Shown one piece after another: positions 24,794 through 28,131 of a stretch of DNA of 28,131 nucleotides; position 1 is the first letter of the stretch; each line of letters starts with the position of its first letter. The notes below the pieces were generated by a model. The model was not told the origin of the DNA. It worked only from the letters and a program-made list of their open reading frames with translations, and did no database searches. Origin of the DNA: JAOZTV01 sp965371805 (GTDB taxonomy: Bacteria; Acidobacteriota; Aminicenantia; UBA2199); assembly GCA_965371805.1 (NCBI GenBank), contig CBDUZW010000068.1, positions 1 to 28,131 on the forward strand. The letters run 5' to 3'. The position numbers and the translations under genes are program-made.

Positions 24794-25072
24794 TTAGGAG
24801 TTAATAACGTTAATTAGTTTTTTTTCAGTAATACTGCTATGTGAACCATTCCAAATTACTGTGTTATTTTTATCGCAGATAATGATCTGCGGAGATTCAT
24901 GATCAATATTAAAGAGTTCTTGAATTTCATTAGACCTCTTCTTATTATTTATAACATCAATCTCTTCAAAGTGTACCTTTTCTGAATTATTTTCTAAAAA
25001 TTTTCTGACTTCTTTTTTGGCCATAAAACTAATTGGACATCGTGAAGAGTGCTTGAAAAAAACCTTAAACAT
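24794..25072 (-). CDS. ytxJ: YtxJ-type monothiol bacilliredoxin
   Basis: 92 residues with a thioredoxin-like fold. The motif FKHSSRCPIS (Cys12) is the signature of the YtxJ/BrxC family (DUF2847). This family is linked to bacillithiol in Firmicutes and related bacteria, where it removes bacillithiol from mixed disulfides or reduces protein thiols. SPQIIICDKNNTVIWNGSHSSIT matches the family's cis-Pro and C-terminal part. It lies 6 bp after the small upstream gene. No bacillithiol synthesis gene is in this window, so the thiol partner is unknown. Confidence 0.85.
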   Translation of the reverse strand: MFKVFFKHSSRCPISFMAKKEVRKFLENNSEKVHFEEIDVINNKKRSNEIQELFNIDHESPQIIICDKNNTVIWNGSHSSITEKKLINVINS

Positions 25073-25078
25073 AAAATT

Positions 25079-25282
25079 CTAATTGTCCATTTTGTCGTAA
25101 TCTAAAAAAGGTACCTCTTCCAATTCATTTTCATACCAGACACTAATAATAATTGAACCTTTTTCTCCAAGACTCTGAGCAATTTCTATTATTTCAAAAT
25201 CCACATAAACTCCTTCCATTTCTTCAATCCATGAGTTTATTTTTTCTTCTAATTCAACACCTTTAAATATTTTTACTCTCAT
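25079..25282 (-). CDS. Small acidic hypothetical protein
   Basis: 67 residues, rich in Glu and Asp, with no membrane segment or cysteine. It reads as a small alpha/beta protein: a strand at MRVKIFKG, an amphipathic helix over LEEKINSWIEEM, then strands at FEIIEIAQSL and SIIISVWYE. The general pattern is loosely like Cse60/DUF2758 small proteins, but I cannot support that as a call. Tight spacing (6 bp) to the bacilliredoxin gene suggests co-transcription. The ribosome site is weak (AGAAGAGA, some way upstream). Confidence 0.6.
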   Translation of the reverse strand: MRVKIFKGVELEEKINSWIEEMEGVYVDFEIIEIAQSLGEKGSIIISVWYENELEEVPFLDYDKMDN

Positions 25283-25417
25283 TTTTTATCTATTTATCTC
25301 TTCTAATTTTTAAATTGAAATGTATACATATTTCTTTTTATTAATGAAAAATAAGCTATCCCCATAACTTTTTCCCAGAAAATGATTTACAAATACCCTG
25401 GTTTACTAAATCCAGAA

Positions 25418-25684
25418 TTACTGAACTGTAGCTAATATGTCAGGACGAGAGAGTAAAAGCTGTTTTTTTCCTTCAATCTTGATCTCATCTCCCATAAACT
25501 TGCCAAAGATAACTTTATCGCCAACTTTTATAAGCTCTTTAAGGTCTTCATCTGTTCCAACTGCAACAACTGTACCCATAATAGGTTTTTCTTTTGCTGT
25601 TTCAGGAATTATTATTGATCCAACTTGCTCACTTTCTTCAATTGGTTCAACTAATACCCTATCATCTAATGGTAATACTTTCAT
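25418..25684 (-). CDS. groES: Co-chaperonin GroES
   Basis: 88 residues, slightly shorter than the usual 94-97. It caps GroEL rings during protein folding. The family pattern is clear: VLPLDDRVLVEPIE, mobile loop EQVGSIIIPETAKEKP, GTVVAVG, VGDKVIFGKFMGDEIKIEG and a C-terminal DILATVQ. The region between GTVVAVG and VGDKVI is a few residues shorter than in E. coli, shortening the roof loop. groEL is not adjacent; split groES and groEL loci are known in spirochaetes. GGAGG lies before the ATG. Confidence 0.95.
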   Translation of the reverse strand: MKVLPLDDRVLVEPIEESEQVGSIIIPETAKEKPIMGTVVAVGTDEDLKELIKVGDKVIFGKFMGDEIKIEGKKQLLLSRPDILATVQ

Positions 25685-25717
25685 ATTATCCTCCTTTAAT
25701 TTAAAATTAGAATGAAA

Positions 25718-25746
25718 TTTTTAACACATTTATATATAACTGTCAA
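25718..25746 (-). promoter_or_regulatory. Promoter of groES
   Basis: On the minus strand a perfect TTGACA (25741-25746) and TAAAAA (25718-25723) are separated by 17 bp, with TGT before the -10 making it an extended form. The leader is about 27 bases. No CIRCE (HrcA) inverted repeat is visible here. Confidence 0.55.
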
Positions 25747-25752
25747 ATTAAT

Positions 25753-26700
25753 TTAAGATAATTTGATAGTCAGTTTTTCCAGCATTTCTTTTACCATAGA
25801 GTCCAGATCGTATGAAGGAGCCCAACCCCACTCCTTTTTAGCAACACTATCATCCATATGGCTCGGCCATGAATCAGCAATTGCCTGTCTTACAGGATCC
25901 ACAGCATAATCTATAGTAAATTCAGGTATGATTTTTTTAATTGCTTCTGCAAGTTCTCTCGGACTTACAGGAATTGCCGTTATATTGAATGCGTTTCTAT
26001 GCTTTAATGATTCGGGGTCTGCTTCCATCAGATCTACTGTAGCCTTTATAGCATCCGGCATATACATCATATCAAGCAAAGTATCATCTTTTAAGAAACA
26101 TGTGAATTTCTTGTTTTTGATTGCTTCATAAAATATCTCTACAGCATAATCAGTGGTACCACCACCTGGCAATGTCTCATGTGAAATAATACCTGGATAT
26201 CTAACACCTCTTGCATCCACACCAAATCTTTTAAAATAGTAGTCCGCGAGTAATTCGCCAGCTACCTTCGTTACTCCATACATTGAAGTAGGACGTTGAA
26301 TTGTATCCTGTGGCGTATCATTTTTTGGGGTTTCAGGACCAAAGGCAGCAATGGAACTTGGAATAAAAACTGAACAACTATATTCCCTTGATGCTTCTAA
26401 AATATTATATAGACCATTCATATTTACATCCCATGCCAAAGCAGGATTGTTCTCTCCCGTTGCAGAAAGAATTGCAGCCATATGGTAAATAGTATTAATC
26501 TCATTTTTCTCAACAAAATCAAAAACTTCCTGTTTATTTGTTACATCAAGCTGCTTAAAGGGGCATAAACTTAATAGTTTTTCATTTGGCTTCTTAAGAT
26601 CTGTACCAAATACACATTCACAGCCATATTTGTTTACCAGAAACATTGTTAGTTCAGTTCCAATTTGACCTGCATATCCAGTTATAAGTATTTTTTTCAT
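25753..26700 (-). CDS. SDR-type L-threonine 3-dehydrogenase
   Basis: 315 residues of the extended short-chain dehydrogenase (epimerase-like) type. NAD binding: GYAGQIG at 8-14 and acidic D34 for the ribose. The catalytic Ser lies in PSSIAAFGPETP (115/116), with Tyr141 and Lys145 in YGVTK. The stretch GVRYPGIISHETLPGGGTTDYAVEIF is the hallmark of the SDR-form threonine dehydrogenase, as in mammals and some bacteria. It oxidises L-threonine to 2-amino-3-ketobutyrate, which a CoA ligase (Kbl, not seen here) splits to glycine and acetyl-CoA. Its promoter is covered by a perfect inverted repeat. Confidence 0.9.
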   Translation of the reverse strand: MKKILITGYAGQIGTELTMFLVNKYGCECVFGTDLKKPNEKLLSLCPFKQLDVTNKQEVFDFVEKNEINTIYHMAAILSATGENNPALAWDVNMNGLYNILEASREYSCSVFIPSSIAAFGPETPKNDTPQDTIQRPTSMYGVTKVAGELLADYYFKRFGVDARGVRYPGIISHETLPGGGTTDYAVEIFYEAIKNKKFTCFLKDDTLLDMMYMPDAIKATVDLMEADPESLKHRNAFNITAIPVSPRELAEAIKKIIPEFTIDYAVDPVRQAIADSWPSHMDDSVAKKEWGWAPSYDLDSMVKEMLEKLTIKLS

Positions 26701-26718
26701 TAAAGTTCTCCTAGTAGA

Positions 26719-26753
26719 ATAATTTCATATTATTCAATATAATATGAAATTAT
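26719..26753. repeat. Perfect 15-bp inverted repeat, operator-like
   Basis: ATAATTTCATATTAT (26719-26733) is exactly complementary in reverse to ATAATATGAAATTAT (26739-26753), with a 5-base spacer TCAAT. The right arm contains the whole -10 of the threonine dehydrogenase promoter, and the left arm covers the predicted start site. No T-run follows on either strand, which argues against a terminator and for a repressor site. Confidence 0.75.
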
Positions 26754-26767
26754 GCCCCTTATGTCAA
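26739..26767 (-). promoter_or_regulatory. Promoter of the threonine dehydrogenase gene
   Basis: On the minus strand a perfect TTGACA (26762-26767) and TATTAT (26739-26744, five of six) are separated by 17 bp. The -35 lies directly after the stop codon of the upstream gene. The start is predicted near 26732, about 31 bases before the ATG. Confidence 0.65.
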
Positions 26768-28018
26768 TTAGATTACTGAGATTACAATCCTTTCGTTTTT
26801 CATTTTTTCTATATTAATAATTATCAACTCTGCATTTAGTTTATCTTTACTAATTACAACTTTATAATCTTTGTCTTTTTTTAGAAATCTTGGATATATA
26901 GCAAGGTTTTTAATTTTATCTAATTTAAAAGTTTTTGCTAAAACTGTAACTGTTTTCACAAGTCTCAGGTCAATAGAATTATTAAAGTCATTTGCAGAAT
27001 AATCCTGAATTTTTAATTTTCTTAAAAAGCCACCTTTTATAATGCCTTTTTCCTTTAGTTTGCTTTTTGTGTCCAATCTAAAATAAAGTGAATTGATCTT
27101 TGTTTTGAAAACTTCATTTTTGGCACTCAATACACCAATACTTTCTATTAATTTATGTTTTTCAGTACTAAGAAGAGCTAATTGGACAATGATTTCCAGT
27201 TTTTTCTGTACTAAATCTTTTAGCTCAATAGCGAGTTGGTCTCTTTCTGATATAGCTTTGTCTTTTGCATCAACAAGTACTTTTTTTACATTTCGGTTTA
27301 CTTGATTTGGGGAAATAACAGCACTACCCTGAGTTACAAAAGTACCATATATTCCATCAGAATAAAAATTCCACACACGAAATCCAGGTACGAGACTTTC
27401 AAACATTCCTGCTCTTTCTGCAAGTTTTTTAGCTTTAGACTTTGCAATTCCTTTCTGATTAATAAGATAGTCCATTGATATTTTAAAATGGTTTTCACCT
27501 TTTTGCACGATATGTGGTTTAGGCAAGAGTAATTCAATTGCAGCAATTTTTTTATTTAATTCGCTTATTTCTTCATTCTTTTTTAAAATGCCATTTAATA
27601 GGGATTTTACTGAATTGTCTTGTTCTGCAGCAATTCTTTGTTCTAAGAGTTGTCTCTCTGTATCAGACAGATTCATTGAATTATAGGTTGGAATATCAGT
27701 TCCTCCCTCTTCTTTGTACTTAGTAATTAGGTCAAAAATTTGATCCTGCTTACTATTAACTTCAGATTTCATTGTATCAATCTTAGAAGCAAGTTCCTGC
27801 ATTTTCTGGATTTTTGGTGACACTTTTTCTACTACTTTTACTTTCCCATCTTTTTTAAATAATAAGTATCCTGCAGTTATAAGCAAAACAACCAATAAAA
27901 CTGAGAAAAAAACTTTTAGAAATGGTGATTTTTGTTCAGTTTCTTCAAAAATGGCTTTTTCATCCTTTTTTTCTTCGATAGAATTCTCTTCTGTACTACT
28001 ATTTGACTTCATTGTCAT
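26768..28018 (-). CDS. Membrane-anchored coiled-coil protein with LysM-like domain
   Basis: 416 residues. A charged cytoplasmic tail (1-32) is followed by one transmembrane helix (about 33-54), leaving the rest outside the cytoplasm. Residues about 65-160 are heptad-rich and should form a coiled coil. PHIVQKGENHFKISMDYLI (about 167-185) reads like the start of a LysM peptidoglycan-binding module (compare VKKGDNLWKIA). More coiled coil follows (about 250-310), then a lysine-rich C-terminal part of unknown fold. A role at the cell wall is inferred. AAGGAG lies six bases before the first ATG (28018); a second ATG two codons later is also possible. Confidence 0.7.
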   Translation of the reverse strand: MTMKSNSSTEENSIEEKKDEKAIFEETEQKSPFLKVFFSVLLVVLLITAGYLLFKKDGKVKVVEKVSPKIQKMQELASKIDTMKSEVNSKQDQIFDLITKYKEEGGTDIPTYNSMNLSDTERQLLEQRIAAEQDNSVKSLLNGILKKNEEISELNKKIAAIELLLPKPHIVQKGENHFKISMDYLINQKGIAKSKAKKLAERAGMFESLVPGFRVWNFYSDGIYGTFVTQGSAVISPNQVNRNVKKVLVDAKDKAISERDQLAIELKDLVQKKLEIIVQLALLSTEKHKLIESIGVLSAKNEVFKTKINSLYFRLDTKSKLKEKGIIKGGFLRKLKIQDYSANDFNNSIDLRLVKTVTVLAKTFKLDKIKNLAIYPRFLKKDKDYKVVISKDKLNAELIIINIEKMKNERIVISVI

Positions 28019-28044
28019 TGTATTCTCCTTTTTAAAATAAATCC

Positions 28045-28073
28045 ATTATATACACTACTCCCGTCATAGTCAA
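28045..28073 (-). promoter_or_regulatory. Promoter of the LysM-like gene
   Basis: On the minus strand TTGACT (28068-28073, five of six) and a perfect TATAAT (28045-28050) are exactly 17 bp apart. The start is near 28038, leaving about 20 bases before the ATG. The degenerate end repeat lies immediately upstream. Confidence 0.7.
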
Positions 28074-28081
28074 TATTACGA

Positions 28082-28131
28082 ATTGAATCATAAAAAAACA
28101 CTTTAAACTACTACTGGTTGCGTCATAAAAA
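28082..28131 (-). repeat. Degenerate repeat unit, right end of window
   Basis: Read on the minus strand this end begins with TTTATGACGCAAC (28117-28129), eight unshared bases, GTTTAAAGTG (28099-28108), seven T, and ATGATTCAAT. It matches the left window end block for block but in inverted orientation. The last block lies about 64 bp upstream of the neighbouring gene, close to the distance seen on the left. The array runs off the window. Confidence 0.55.

Noticed and set aside
25320..25329. Palindrome ATGTATACAT upstream of the small acidic protein
   Set aside because: Only 10 bp and AT-rich, likely to arise by chance in this background; no placed promoter supports it.
25398..25415. Hairpin after groES (CTGG/CCAG arms) as a terminator
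   Set aside because: It has a bulge and no following T-run on the minus strand.
26719..26753. The dyad as an intrinsic terminator of the LysM-like gene
   Set aside because: The stem is almost all A/T and no T-run follows on either strand, while it coincides with a strong promoter.

Overview
This is an AT-rich window (by eye roughly 30% GC) from a bacterium with a two-membrane, rod-shaped cell plan and an anaerobic or microaerobic lifestyle. It holds a complete rod-shape operon (mreB, mreC, mreD, PBP2, rodA), an oxygen-sensitive class III ribonucleotide reductase with its activase, and a short archaeal/eukaryotic-type prolyl-tRNA synthetase. It also holds a groES without groEL beside it and a B12-binding-type radical SAM protein directly after rodA. 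This combination, with strong AGGAGG ribosome sites and many secreted or anchored proteins, fits an uncultured Spirochaetota-like lineage best. That placement is an inference, not a proof.

Layout. Positions 1-49 and 28082-28131 carry related degenerate repeats in opposite orientation, each pointing inward toward the first gene next to it. From 102 to 4997 there are accessory metabolic and sensory genes: a SAM methyltransferase, a D-serine dehydratase-like PLP enzyme, a membrane hybrid histidine kinase on the minus strand, and a secreted SUMF1-like protein. From 15797 down to 5142 runs one long minus-strand operon with tiny gaps or overlaps. Its order is TPR/zinc-ribbon protein, FecR-like anchored protein, diguanylate cyclase, MreB, MreC, MreD, PBP2, RodA, radical SAM protein. 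It builds the elongasome and apparently attaches a c-di-GMP enzyme to it. From 19951 down to 15925 lie proS and a probable lipoprotein S9 peptidase.

The 519-bp stretch between proS and nrdD is not empty. It holds the proS promoter, a perfect TATAAT, an 8-bp direct repeat, a well-formed cobalamin riboswitch aptamer (20178-20351) and a strong intrinsic terminator (20359-20395). So nrdD-nrdG should be switched off by B12 through transcription attenuation, which implies that the cell also owns a B12-dependent ribonucleotide reductase elsewhere.

From 28018 down to 23337 everything is on the minus strand: a membrane coiled-coil/LysM-like protein, an SDR-type L-threonine 3-dehydrogenase whose -10 and start site sit inside a perfect 15-bp inverted repeat, groES, a small unknown protein followed by a YtxJ-type bacilliredoxin, and a metallo-beta-lactamase-fold hydrolase overlapping a methyltransferase.

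The most notable points are the B12 riboswitch on class III RNR, the operator-like dyad on the threonine dehydrogenase promoter, an in-frame extra segment of about 32 residues in PBP2 just before the catalytic serine, and the matched inward-facing repeats at the two ends. I did not find a CRISPR array, a transposase, tRNA or rRNA genes, or a clearly new defence system.
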